Source: an uncultured Flavobacteriaceae bacterium
GTDB lineage: Bacteria; Bacteroidota; Bacteroidia; Flavobacteriales; Flavobacteriaceae
Length of the DNA: 64,000 bases
Direction: 5' to 3'
Assembly (NCBI GenBank): GCA_947488345.1
Contig: CANKZQ010000007.1
Location: 156,361-220,360 of the forward strand
Part shown: piece by piece, positions 1 to 8,567 of the stretch
Layout of the letters: each line of letters begins with the position of its first letter
Numbering within the stretch: position 1 is the first letter of the stretch
Program-made: the position numbers and the translations under genes
The notes under the pieces: generated by a model
Databases searched by the model: none
The model's input: the letters and a program-made list of their open reading frames with translations, nothing else
What the model was told of the DNA's origin: nothing

Positions 1-76
1 ACATTTGTATGCTGATCTCATCCCAAAATTATGTTAAAGGTTGAGATTTTTTGGTTACCTATTAAACGAATGAATT

Positions 77-553
77 ATGAGTAAAGTAGCATACTATACG
101 GAGGAAGGATTTAAAAAATTGAAAGAAGAACTAGAGCAATTAGAGCATGTCGAAAGACCAAGAGTGTCTAACGCGATTGCTGAGGCAAGAGATAAAGGAG
201 ATCTTAGTGAGAATGCTGAATATCATGCAGCGAAGGAAGAACAGTCTTTGTTGGAATTCAAAATTGCAAAATTGAAAAATGTTGTGGCGTCGGCACGCGT
301 GATTGATGAAAGTCAAATAGACAATTCTAAAGTACTTGCACTCTCTACTGTAAAAATTAAGAACACGGCGAACAAGATGGAATTCAGTTATACCTTAGTT
401 GCTGATTCTGAATCTGACTTTAAGTCTGGCAAAATCTCTGTTAATTCACCTATTGGAAAAGGTTTATTAGGAAAGTCAGTCGGGGATATTGCCGAAATTC
501 AAGCCCCAAATGGTGTTATGAAATTCGAAATTTTAGAAATTACGAGAAGTTAA
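77..553 (+). CDS. greA: Transcription elongation factor GreA
   Basis: GreA rescues backtracked RNA polymerase by stimulating transcript cleavage through the secondary channel. The 158-residue length is standard. Residues 1-75 form the antiparallel coiled coil, including the conserved acidic-tip region SENAEYHAAKEEQ near residues 45-57. The C-terminal FKBP-like domain contains SPIGKGLLGKSVGD. The next gene, a HIT protein, starts one base after the stop, so the two are probably co-transcribed. Family assignment is secure; regulation cannot be read from the 76 upstream bases. Confidence 0.97.
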   Translation: MSKVAYYTEEGFKKLKEELEQLEHVERPRVSNAIAEARDKGDLSENAEYHAAKEEQSLLEFKIAKLKNVVASARVIDESQIDNSKVLALSTVKIKNTANKMEFSYTLVADSESDFKSGKISVNSPIGKGLLGKSVGDIAEIQAPNGVMKFEILEITRS

Positions 554-554
554 T

Positions 555-947
555 ATGAGTTCTATATTCACGAAAATCATCACAGGTGAGATTCCTTGTT
601 ATAAAGTAGCTGAAGATGACAATTATTTTGCTTTTTTAGATATCAATCCGAATGCAAAAGGACATACCTTGGTGATTCCTAAAAAGGAGGTGAATAAGGT
701 ATTTGATTTAGATGAAGATACCTATATAGGTTTAATGCATTTTGCTAGAAAGGTAGCGATTGCATTAGAAAAAGCAGTTCCTTGTAAACGTGTTGGTGTC
801 TCGGTAATTGGTTTAGAAGTACCTCATGTGCATGTACACCTCATTCCTTTAAACTCTATGAAAGATATTGATTTTAAGCATAAGGTGAGTTTGAAACCGG
901 CAGAATTTGAAGCCATCGCGACAGCTATCGCGAATCATTTAGACTAG
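555..947 (+). CDS. HIT family nucleotide hydrolase/transferase
   Basis: This is a histidine-triad protein of the Hint/HinT branch, which usually hydrolyses nucleoside phosphoramidates. The catalytic triad motif HVHVHLIP sits at residues 91-98 of 130. The N-terminal SIFTKIITGEIPCYKV and INPNAKGHTLVIPK are typical of the family. It starts one base after greA, a pairing that suggests an operon. Its 3' end overlaps the convergent histidine kinase by nine bases. The exact substrate is unknown. Confidence 0.95.
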   Translation: MSSIFTKIITGEIPCYKVAEDDNYFAFLDINPNAKGHTLVIPKKEVNKVFDLDEDTYIGLMHFARKVAIALEKAVPCKRVGVSVIGLEVPHVHVHLIPLNSMKDIDFKHKVSLKPAEFEAIATAIANHLD

Positions 948-2129
948 TTCGTTGAACATGGCAGTGAAGGTGGTGCCTTTGCCCAATTCAGATTTTTTCA
1001 CATATACTTTCCCATCATGATAGTCTTCTACGATACGTTTGGTAAGTGATAAGCCCAACCCCCAACCACGTTTCTTCGTAGTATATCCTGGGTCAAATAT
1101 TTTCTTAAATAAGTTTTTGGGAATTCCTTTGCCGCTATCGGTTACATCGATAACAATATATTTGTCGTCTTTCGAAGAAATTTGAATGTTGATGCTCCCT
1201 TTTCCCTGCATGGCATCGATGGCATTTTTTATCAAGTTTTCAATGACCCAACTAAAAAGTTGTGTGTTGATTAAGGCATAAATCTTCTGCTTATTTTTAA
1301 TATCCAAACTAAAGTCAACCAATTTGGAGCTTCTAGATTGATAATAATCAAATGCTTTTTGAGTTTCTAAAACCACATCATGTCGTGTGAGTTTAGGGAT
1401 AGATCCGATTTTCGAAAATCGATCAGCGATTGTATTTAAACGCTCTACGTCTTTCTCAATTTCAACAACTGTATTTTCATCGGCATTTTCCATACGCAAG
1501 ATCTCAACCCAACCCAATAATGATGATAAAGGAGTACCTATTTGATGTGCCGTTTCTTTAGCCATTCCTGCCCACAGTTTATTTTGTTCGGCCACTTTAT
1601 TCGATTTGAAGACAAGGTAAATTACCGTTCCAAAAAGTAATAAGATCAAGACTAATGCTAGGGGATAATACTGCAACTTATTTAAAAGATCAGAATCCTT
1701 GTAGTATATATATTCTGTAATATTAATCCCTTCAATTTCATAAATGACGGCCAATGGTTCGTTTTCAGATTTCATTGACTTCAACTCTTTTGTGAGTTTC
1801 ATTCTACCCTCATTTGACAATGAATTATAGGGTGGTTTCTCTTGGACATCTAAATTTGACCAAAGTTTTATATCCCCTTTTTCTGAAGTAACAATCATTG
1901 GAATACTCTTATTACTTTCTATTATTTTATTTTCAAGACGAATATCTACGTCTAAATCAGCCGTGTTGAAATTTTTATACGCGGTGGCTAAGACTTCCAT
2001 TTTTAGCCTTTCTTCTTGCTTGAATTTTTGAAAGAAAATATTGGTATTCCACAAAATAAGAGCAACCACTAAAAAAGCGGTACATATGAGAATCCATCGA
2101 AGTAGGGTCTTATTTTGAGGGAGATTCAT
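939..2129 (-). CDS. Membrane sensor histidine kinase
   Basis: A 396-residue two-component sensor kinase. Transmembrane helices near residues 10-29 and 155-175 bracket an extracytoplasmic sensor of about 125 residues. The dimerisation/phospho-acceptor box contains HQIGTPLSSLLGW, followed by the N box (ENLIKNAIDAM), the G1 box (DSGKGIP) and the G2 region (GWGLGLSLTKRIV). No HAMP domain is obvious and no response regulator is adjacent, so the partner is unknown. It converges on the HIT gene with a nine-base overlap. Confidence 0.93.
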   Translation of the reverse strand: MNLPQNKTLLRWILICTAFLVVALILWNTNIFFQKFKQEERLKMEVLATAYKNFNTADLDVDIRLENKIIESNKSIPMIVTSEKGDIKLWSNLDVQEKPPYNSLSNEGRMKLTKELKSMKSENEPLAVIYEIEGINITEYIYYKDSDLLNKLQYYPLALVLILLLFGTVIYLVFKSNKVAEQNKLWAGMAKETAHQIGTPLSSLLGWVEILRMENADENTVVEIEKDVERLNTIADRFSKIGSIPKLTRHDVVLETQKAFDYYQSRSSKLVDFSLDIKNKQKIYALINTQLFSWVIENLIKNAIDAMQGKGSINIQISSKDDKYIVIDVTDSGKGIPKNLFKKIFDPGYTTKKRGWGLGLSLTKRIVEDYHDGKVYVKKSELGKGTTFTAMFNELV

Positions 2130-2230
2130 TATGACAAATATATGATTATCTGTCGATTTAACTAAAAAAATGATTTGATATTATATCTAATGGAGATATT
2201 AATTACTTTTACTGAATTAAATCTTAGATT

Positions 2231-3091
2231 ATGTTGAGCATAAATCCTTCCGATATTTCTACTGCCAAACTGCATGGTTATTTATTAAGTGCAGTGGCGC
2301 CTAGGCCCATCGCTTTTGCAAGTACTATTGATGCTCAAGGGAATTCAAATTTATCTCCTTTTAGTTTTTTTAATGTATTTAGTGCCAACCCGCCAATTAT
2401 GATTTTTTCTCCGGCAAGACGTGTACGAAATAACACGACGAAACATACCTTAGAAAATGTCTTAGAAGTAAAAGAAGTTGTTATTAATGTAGTAAATTAT
2501 GCTATTGTACAGCAAATGTCACTGGCCAGCACCGAGTATGCAAAAGACGTTAATGAGTTTGAAAAAGCGGGTTTTACGATGTTGAAGTCTGATTTAGTAC
2601 AACCTTTTAGAGTGGCAGAATCTCCAATTCAATTTGAGTGCAAGGTTACTGAAATAGTGGCATTAGGCAATGAAGGTGGTGCCGGAAATTTAGTGATCTG
2701 TGAAGTCGTTAAAATGCATTTAAATGAAGCTATTTTAGCAGAAGATGGGAGTATAGACCAAGAAAAATTAGATGTAGTGGCGAGGGCAGGAGGTAGCTAT
2801 TATGCCAGAGCAAAAAGCGGTTTTTTCGAAATACCAAAACCATTAACTACGTTGGGAATTGGAGTAGATATGATCCCAAATGCTATAAAAGAGAGTAGCA
2901 TTCTTACAGGTAATAATTTAGGGATGTTAGCAAACGTTGAATCTTTACCTAATCAACATGATGTTGATAACTTTGCTAAGGATAATACCCAATTTGTTGG
3001 CATAAAAAGCATAGAAAAACATAAATTTGCCCAAGCGTTTTTAGAAAAAAATGATGTTCAAAGTGCTTGGAAAGTACTACTTATAAAATAA
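2231..3091 (+). CDS. Flavin reductase-like FMN-binding protein
   Basis: The protein belongs to the flavin reductase-like (split-barrel, DIM6/NTAB) family, whose members bind FMN and act as flavin reductases or related oxidoreductases. The N-terminal domain carries the characteristic PRPIAFASTIDAQGNSNLSP followed by FSFFNVFSANPPIMIFSP. At 286 residues it is longer than the 200-residue core and has a C-terminal extension common in Bacteroidota homologues. It is followed 13 bases later by the DUF3127 gene. Physiological substrate unknown. Confidence 0.9.
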   Translation: MLSINPSDISTAKLHGYLLSAVAPRPIAFASTIDAQGNSNLSPFSFFNVFSANPPIMIFSPARRVRNNTTKHTLENVLEVKEVVINVVNYAIVQQMSLASTEYAKDVNEFEKAGFTMLKSDLVQPFRVAESPIQFECKVTEIVALGNEGGAGNLVICEVVKMHLNEAILAEDGSIDQEKLDVVARAGGSYYARAKSGFFEIPKPLTTLGIGVDMIPNAIKESSILTGNNLGMLANVESLPNQHDVDNFAKDNTQFVGIKSIEKHKFAQAFLEKNDVQSAWKVLLIK

Positions 3092-3104
3092 ATAACAGAA
3101 TAGA

Positions 3105-3479
3105 ATGGAAATTACAGGAAAGATTAAATTAATTGGAGAAACACAAACATTTGGTGCAAGCGGATTTAGAAAACGTGAATTGGTAGTTACGACTGATGAG
3201 CAATATCCTCAAATGTTAATGATTGAGTTCGTTCAAGATAAAACGGATGCGTTGAATAGTTATACTGTAGGAGAAGATGTAAAAGTAAGTATTAATTTAA
3301 GAGGTAGAGAATGGATCAACCCTGAAGGTGTTGCTAAATATTTTAACTCTATCCAAGGTTGGAGAATTGAAAAATTACAAGCTGCAGGAGGACAAGGAGT
3401 GCCACCGGTAGAAGCAATAGATGCTTTCGAACCTGCAGATAAGGTTTCTGATAATGAGCCAGATGATTTGCCTTTCTAA
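3105..3479 (+). CDS. DUF3127 domain protein
   Basis: A 124-residue protein matching the DUF3127 family, which is nearly restricted to Bacteroidota. Features are an OB-fold-like start (MEITGKIKLIGETQTFGA), an invariant-looking GFRKRELVVTTDEQYPQ, and an acidic tail ending DNEPDDLPF. That tail resembles the acidic C-terminal tip of SSB-type proteins. The OB fold plus SSB-like tip suggests nucleic-acid binding, but this is inference. A hairpin terminator follows. Confidence 0.85.
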   Translation: MEITGKIKLIGETQTFGASGFRKRELVVTTDEQYPQMLMIEFVQDKTDALNSYTVGEDVKVSINLRGREWINPEGVAKYFNSIQGWRIEKLQAAGGQGVPPVEAIDAFEPADKVSDNEPDDLPF

Positions 3480-3505
3480 TTCCGAAAGTACAATGAAAAA
3501 TATAT

Positions 3506-3540
3506 AAAAGGCTTCTCTTAGAGAGGCCTTTTGTTGTTTT
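3506..3540 (+). terminator. Rho-independent terminator after the DUF3127 gene
   Basis: AAAAGGC and GCCTTTT arms close a stem with a short internal bulge and a TTAG loop, followed by a T-rich tract (TTGTTGTTTT). It lies between the DUF3127 gene and aat. Confidence 0.8.
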
Positions 3541-3555
3541 AAAAGTAATTTAAGT

Positions 3556-4185
3556 ATGCAATTTTTATCAAAAGAAATATGGTTTCCACCGGTCGAAGAG
3601 GCAACACCAGAAGGAATATTGGCTGTAGGAGGTGATTTGTCTCCTGAGCGTTTGCTCTTAGCATATAAAAGTGGGATATTTCCTTGGTATAGCGAAGGAG
3701 ATCCTATTATTTGGTATAGTCCTGACCCGCGTATGGTTCTATTTCCACACAACTTAAAAGTCTCCAAAACTATGCGAAAGCTTATTAAAAAAAATGAGTT
3801 TGAGATTACATATAATCAAAATTTTGAGCATGTCATTACAAACTGTCAGCATATACCTCGTAAAGATCAGCCAGGCACTTGGATTACCGATGATATGAAG
3901 AGCGCTTATATCAAATTACATGACATTGGTGTAGCGAAATCTGTTGAAGTATGGCAAGAGAATGAATTAGTAGGTGGACTTTATGGGATAGATTTAGGGG
4001 AGGTTTTTTGCGGTGAAAGTATGTTTAGTAAAGTATCGAATACTTCTAAATTGGCGTTTGTTTTTTTAGTCCAAAAACTACAGAAAGCTGGTTGCAAATT
4101 ATTAGATTGTCAGGTCTATAATGAACATTTGGCAAGTTTAGGCGCCGAAGAAATCTCCCGACAAGAATTTTTAAAGTATATTTAG
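3556..4185 (+). CDS. aat: Leucyl/phenylalanyl-tRNA--protein transferase
   Basis: Aat attaches Leu or Phe from charged tRNA to proteins with N-terminal Arg/Lys, marking them for ClpS-ClpAP (N-degron pathway). The N-terminal FPPVEEATPEGILAVGGDLS, then SGIFPWYSEGDPIIWYSPDPR, and GGLYGIDLGEVFCGESMFS are hallmark family motifs. The length of 209 residues is slightly short of the 234 in E. coli but normal for Bacteroidota. The start directly follows the upstream terminator. lspA begins 21 bases downstream. Confidence 0.96.
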   Translation: MQFLSKEIWFPPVEEATPEGILAVGGDLSPERLLLAYKSGIFPWYSEGDPIIWYSPDPRMVLFPHNLKVSKTMRKLIKKNEFEITYNQNFEHVITNCQHIPRKDQPGTWITDDMKSAYIKLHDIGVAKSVEVWQENELVGGLYGIDLGEVFCGESMFSKVSNTSKLAFVFLVQKLQKAGCKLLDCQVYNEHLASLGAEEISRQEFLKYI

Positions 4186-4206
4186 CGCGTCTAATTAAAA
4201 AAATAT

Positions 4207-4731
4207 ATGGGAGTGTATTTTAAACCTATGAGTAGAGTCGCTATAATATTATGTCTTGTTTTTTTGAATATCAGTTGTGATCAACTATCGAAAAAAGTAG
4301 TAAGAAACAAAATTGAGAAAAACGAAAGGATACAAGTAATTCAAGATAATTTAATACTAACCAGAGTTGAGAATACCGGAGCAGCGTATAGTTGGGGTTC
4401 TGATTGGAATCCGACAGTAAAACGAATTGTATTGCAAATTATTCCGGCCATTGTGTTGTTAGTATTGCTAGGAATGGTGTTGATTAAAAAAGAGTACCCT
4501 GCTATTGTTATTATAGGCTTTAGTTTTGTGATTGGCGGAGGCATTGGTAATGTGTTTGATCGCATTGCCTACGGAGAAGTGACTGATTTTCTCTACGTAG
4601 ATTTAGGTTTTTTCGCTACCGAAATTTTTAATATGGCAGACGTTTCGATTGTTATCGGAGCGTTGATGGTACTTACGCATACCTTGATTGCCAAAAAGGA
4701 GCCAGAAGATATAACAGAAAGTGTAGAATAA
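4207..4731 (+). CDS. lspA: Lipoprotein signal peptidase (signal peptidase II)
   Basis: LspA cleaves prolipoprotein signal peptides in the inner membrane. This window encodes a great many lipoproteins that need it. Conserved blocks are CDQLSKKVVR near the N terminus, ENTGAAYSWG, the first catalytic aspartate in GNVFDRIAYG and the second in FNMADVSIVIG; there are four membrane helices. A second ATG at 4228 gives a more usual N terminus (MSRVAIILC) and may be the true start. The stop overlaps the next ATG (TAATG). Confidence 0.96.
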   Translation: MGVYFKPMSRVAIILCLVFLNISCDQLSKKVVRNKIEKNERIQVIQDNLILTRVENTGAAYSWGSDWNPTVKRIVLQIIPAIVLLVLLGMVLIKKEYPAIVIIGFSFVIGGGIGNVFDRIAYGEVTDFLYVDLGFFATEIFNMADVSIVIGALMVLTHTLIAKKEPEDITESVE

Positions 4732-5057
4732 TGGAATTAAAAAATGCACAATTAGCGGTTGACAATTGGATTAAAACCCATGGAGTTCGTTATTTCAATG
4801 AATTAACAAATATGGCTCAATTGACCGAAGAGGTCGGAGAAGTAGCTCGTATTATTGCCAGACGTTATGGAGAACAGAGTGAAAAAGAATCAGATAAAAG
4901 TAAAGACTTAGGCGAAGAATTAGCTGATGTGCTCTTTGTAGTGCTATGTTTAGCGAATCAAACAGGAGTCGATCTACAAGACGCTTTTGATAAGAAATTA
5001 GCGATTAAAACGAAGCGCGATCACGATAGACATCACACTAATGAAAAACTAAAATAA
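4731..5057 (+). CDS. MazG-like nucleotide pyrophosphohydrolase
   Basis: A 108-residue all-alpha NTP pyrophosphatase of the MazG/dUTPase superfamily, expected to hydrolyse non-canonical nucleoside triphosphates. The metal-binding EEVGEVARII and the downstream DLGEELADVLFVVLCLAN provide the ExxE and ExxD motifs. The start overlaps the lspA stop by one base, and its stop overlaps the start of the next gene by one base, so translation is probably coupled. The substrate is not determinable from sequence. Confidence 0.9.
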   Translation: MELKNAQLAVDNWIKTHGVRYFNELTNMAQLTEEVGEVARIIARRYGEQSEKESDKSKDLGEELADVLFVVLCLANQTGVDLQDAFDKKLAIKTKRDHDRHHTNEKLK

Positions 5058-5305
5058 TGACCTTTCAAGAAAAAATAAAAACGAGCTTTTTTTGGAAGCA
5101 TTCTCTGAGAATGGCTCTGCTATTTTTTATGTTGCTCACCATACTTTCATTACTTTTCAATAGCTTCTCCGATATTCTAAAGTTCGATATCGCCGCTGTA
5201 GAAGCTACAAATTTTGCAGATGGAAAATGGAAAAAGTTCTTAGGCTCAAAAGCTATTATTAGCCTCGGTTATAGTATGTTTATTATTGCCAAAAAAATGA
5301 AATAA
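5057..5305 (+). CDS. Small single-helix membrane protein, unknown function
   Basis: An 82-residue protein with one hydrophobic segment near residues 17-40 (LRMALLFFMLLTILSLLF). A soluble remainder contains ATNFADGKWKKFLGSK and a second weaker hydrophobic stretch. It overlaps the MazG-like stop by one base and so belongs to the aat-lspA-mazG transcription unit. No recognised domain. The gene looks real because of its codon use, its coupling and its termination at a convergent hairpin. Confidence 0.75.
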   Translation: MTFQEKIKTSFFWKHSLRMALLFFMLLTILSLLFNSFSDILKFDIAAVEATNFADGKWKKFLGSKAIISLGYSMFIIAKKMK

Positions 5306-5310
5306 TCGCC

Positions 5311-5330
5311 ATTCCTGCGAAAGCAGGAAT
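5311..5330. repeat. Perfect 8-bp hairpin between convergent genes
   Basis: ATTCCTGC-GAAA-GCAGGAAT forms a perfect stem closed by a GNRA-type tetraloop, lying between two convergent genes. It lacks a T tract, so it is either a weak bidirectional terminator or a dispersed REP-like hairpin. Class B attC sites further right contain a similar GAATTCCTGCGAAGGAATTC hairpin. Confidence 0.6.
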
Positions 5331-5377
5331 CCAGCATAAATATGCGAGATTACTGCTTTCTTAAGAACAAGAAATGT

Positions 5378-8300
5378 TTAGTCTAACTTAATCAAGTCGA
5401 TATTACTTTCCTTAACTTTTTTGTTGAGCTCTTTTACGTCGTTATTAAATAACTGATAGAGTCCTGCTAATTCTTTATCTATTTGTTTTGTAATTTCATT
5501 TTTAAAGGCGATTGCTTGATCTGTAGGTCTAAAATTACCAATAGAAGAGAGCGAGTTTAAATGGCCTAATTTATTATTCAACTTAATCGGAAAGTTCAAT
5601 GGATCTTGGTTACTCTTACTCTTCGTTTGATATAAATTATTTTCAATCACTGTTACCGCTTTCGAAATCTTACTAGCAAAATCTAACAGTTCTTTGTCTT
5701 TGTCTTTATCTGCTGATTTTTTTAATTGACTGATTTGACTTTTCACCTTCTTTACATTTTTTAACGCCTTATGTATCTCGGTCATTTTATCTCTCACCTC
5801 GGTAATAAACTCAAATTGCGCTTTGATATCTTCATCAGATGCCTCTGTTCTTGGATCTTTTAAAATGGTGAAGTTCTCAGATTTTGTTGTTCCATTCTTT
5901 GAAAGTTCAACAATGTAATTACCAGGAATTGCTTTCGGTCCGCTCAAAGAAGCCCACCATAAAATCATGCCTTTCACTTTCTCAGCATCTGGATACATCA
6001 TGTTCCAATTGAATTGATTACTACCTGGTTTTATAGTTAATTTTTCCTCTTTTTTCTCCTTATTTGGGTGGGTAGAGTACTTCTTTATCAATTGTTTTTT
6101 GTTGTCCAAGAATGTTAAAGAAATAGTGTCAGCTTTCGCCGTGTCTTTTACATAAAAATTAACCGCAACACCACCGAGATGATTTTGCCCTTGTGTTTTT
6201 GATGCTCTCGAACTACCTCCACGCATTCTATAACTCGGCATGGGTTTGTACATAAAGAAATCATTGTTTAGCAAGTCTTTTTTTAATTGATGTAAGGGTG
6301 TTAAGTCATCGATCATCCAAAAAGAACGTCCTTGAGTAGCCGCAATTAAATTGTCATTTTTAACGGCAAGGTCTGTAATCGGCACGGTTGGTAAATTCAA
6401 TTGAAATTTAGACCAGCTAGCACCATCATCAAAACTTATATACATTCCTCTTTCCGTTCCAGCATACAACAAGCCTTTTCTTTTCGGATCTGCGCGCATG
6501 GCACGGGTAAAATCTTCATTACCGATACCATTTGTAATCTTCTTCCAAGTTTGTCCGTAATCTGTTGTTTTGTATATATATGGTCTGTAATCACCTGTTT
6601 TGTATTTGGTTCCTACAATATAGGCTCCGCCGTTGTTAAAAGGATCAATTTCTATACAATTAATCATCATCCATTCGGGCATGATCTTAGGGGTTACGTT
6701 TTGCCAATTTTTACCACCATCTTTGGTAATATGTACTAAGCCATCATCAGAACCCGTCCAAATTAAGCCTTCTTCAGATGGTGATTCCGCGGCAGCGAAA
6801 ATAGTACCATAATATTCAACCCCCGTATTATCTTTCGTTATCGGGCCACCAGAAGGACCTAAGGTTTTAGGGTCATTTCGACTAAGGTCTGGACTTATAA
6901 TTTCCCATGACTGACCTTCATTAGTGGTTATATGCAGGTGATTTGAGGCTGCATATAATTTCTTAGTATCATTAGGTGAGAAAAATATAGGGAAGTTCCA
7001 TTGGAAGCGATACTTAAAATCTTCAGCTCCATGCCCCATCGGATCATCTGGCCATACATTGATGGCACGGGTCTCTTTAGTTCTATGATTCACGCGTGTT
7101 AAAAAACCACCATAACTTCCACCATAGACGATATCATTGTCGTTCGGATCAACAGCGATATGGGCACTTTCACCACCGGCAGTTGATTCCCAATCTTTGT
7201 CGGTAATATATCTACCGTTTGTTCTATGCGAAATACGAACAGTTGAATTGTCTTGTTGCGCGCCATAGATACGATAAGGAAAATGGTTATCTGTTGTCAC
7301 TCTATAAAACTGAGAGGTTGGCTGATTATGATAAGTCGTCCAATTTTCTCCTGCATCAAAACTCACTTGAGCCCCTCCGTCATCACCAATAATCATACGT
7401 TGATTATCTGCAGGATCCATCCATAAATCATGATGATCACCATGTGGTGCGTTGAATGTTTGATAGGTTTTACCACCATCTTTAGAGCGATGATACCTTA
7501 CATTTAATACGTAAAGTCCATTTTCATCTTGGGTATCGGCATATAAACGTGTATAATACCAAGCGCGTTGACGTAATTTACGTTCACTATTCACTAATTT
7601 CCAAGTTTTTCCGGCATCTATTGATTTATAAACTCCTCCTTTTTTATTTTCTATCAAGGCCCATACAATATCAGAATTTACAGGAGAAACGGTAACACCG
7701 CTAATGCCCCAAATACCTTTTGGCAATCCTTTATGACTAGAAATGTTTTTCCAAGTATCACCACCATCTATACTTTTCCATAAGGCCGATCCGTCACCTC
7801 CACTAGAAAGGCTATACGGTGTGCGTCTTACATTCCATGTGGTGGCATACAGCACACGTGCATTGTTGGGGTCAATGATTAAATCGATAGCGCCAGCATC
7901 GGAGTTGGCGTACAATACTTTTTTCCAGTTTTTACCGCCATCTATAGATTTATACACACCTCTATCATTCGATGATTTATACAAATCGCCCAGAACCGCA
8001 GCATATACGATATCGGGATTTTTAGGGTGAATGCGCATACGTGGTACATGTCTTGAATTTTTAAGACCAATAGACTTCCATGTTTTTCCGGCATCGACCG
8101 ATTTCCAGAGTCCGTCACCCGAGGATACGTTTCCTCTTACCGTCTTTTCACCATTACCCACATAAATGACATTATTGTCCCATTCGCTTACGGCAATTGA
8201 TCCTACAGAGCCTCCAAAAAATCCATCTGAGATATTTTGCCAGGTATTTCCAGCGTCGGTTGTTTTCCATATTCCACCACCCGTAGATCCCATGTAGAAT

Positions 8301-8503
8301 AAGTTGGCTTTTCCAGGAACACCTGTCACAGCCCCACTACGTCCACCACGAAAAGGACCAATATTTCGCCATTGCATGGCATCGTAGTATTTTTTAGCAA
8401 ATTGTGTTGTGTTTTGTTGTTTTTTTCTTTTGTATTTTTGCGCGGAAACTGTATAATTTGTTAAAAATAATACACTCAAAAGCAGTAAGGTTAGTTTTCT
8501 CAT
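5378..8503 (-). CDS. Secreted VPS10/sortilin-type beta-propeller protein
   Basis: A very large exported protein of about 1040 residues. The N-terminal half repeats Asp-box/BNR blades (KSIDGGKNWKK, KTTDAGNTWQN, KDGGKNWQN and similar), building one or two sortilin-like propellers. The C-terminal part is alpha-helical and charged. I chose the ATG at 8503 because it starts a clean Sec signal peptide (MRKLTLLLLSVLFL...SAQ); an upstream ATG at 8569 would overlap aroA. Such proteins are often labelled glycosyl hydrolase, but no catalytic pair is visible. Likely periplasmic or surface-exposed. Confidence 0.85.
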   Translation of the reverse strand: MRKLTLLLLSVLFLTNYTVSAQKYKRKKQQNTTQFAKKYYDAMQWRNIGPFRGGRSGAVTGVPGKANLFYMGSTGGGIWKTTDAGNTWQNISDGFFGGSVGSIAVSEWDNNVIYVGNGEKTVRGNVSSGDGLWKSVDAGKTWKSIGLKNSRHVPRMRIHPKNPDIVYAAVLGDLYKSSNDRGVYKSIDGGKNWKKVLYANSDAGAIDLIIDPNNARVLYATTWNVRRTPYSLSSGGDGSALWKSIDGGDTWKNISSHKGLPKGIWGISGVTVSPVNSDIVWALIENKKGGVYKSIDAGKTWKLVNSERKLRQRAWYYTRLYADTQDENGLYVLNVRYHRSKDGGKTYQTFNAPHGDHHDLWMDPADNQRMIIGDDGGAQVSFDAGENWTTYHNQPTSQFYRVTTDNHFPYRIYGAQQDNSTVRISHRTNGRYITDKDWESTAGGESAHIAVDPNDNDIVYGGSYGGFLTRVNHRTKETRAINVWPDDPMGHGAEDFKYRFQWNFPIFFSPNDTKKLYAASNHLHITTNEGQSWEIISPDLSRNDPKTLGPSGGPITKDNTGVEYYGTIFAAAESPSEEGLIWTGSDDGLVHITKDGGKNWQNVTPKIMPEWMMINCIEIDPFNNGGAYIVGTKYKTGDYRPYIYKTTDYGQTWKKITNGIGNEDFTRAMRADPKRKGLLYAGTERGMYISFDDGASWSKFQLNLPTVPITDLAVKNDNLIAATQGRSFWMIDDLTPLHQLKKDLLNNDFFMYKPMPSYRMRGGSSRASKTQGQNHLGGVAVNFYVKDTAKADTISLTFLDNKKQLIKKYSTHPNKEKKEEKLTIKPGSNQFNWNMMYPDAEKVKGMILWWASLSGPKAIPGNYIVELSKNGTTKSENFTILKDPRTEASDEDIKAQFEFITEVRDKMTEIHKALKNVKKVKSQISQLKKSADKDKDKELLDFASKISKAVTVIENNLYQTKSKSNQDPLNFPIKLNNKLGHLNSLSSIGNFRPTDQAIAFKNEITKQIDKELAGLYQLFNNDVKELNKKVKESNIDLIKLD

Positions 8504-8567
8504 AATTAATTGGTTCGTTGAATAGAAAGCTAAAATTACAATAAAAAAATATTTTTGATCCCCATAC

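Noticed and set aside
5378..8503. Plus-strand frames of 95-112 codons opposite the beta-propeller gene
   Set aside because: They lie within a well-supported coding region on the other strand and show no domain or start context.
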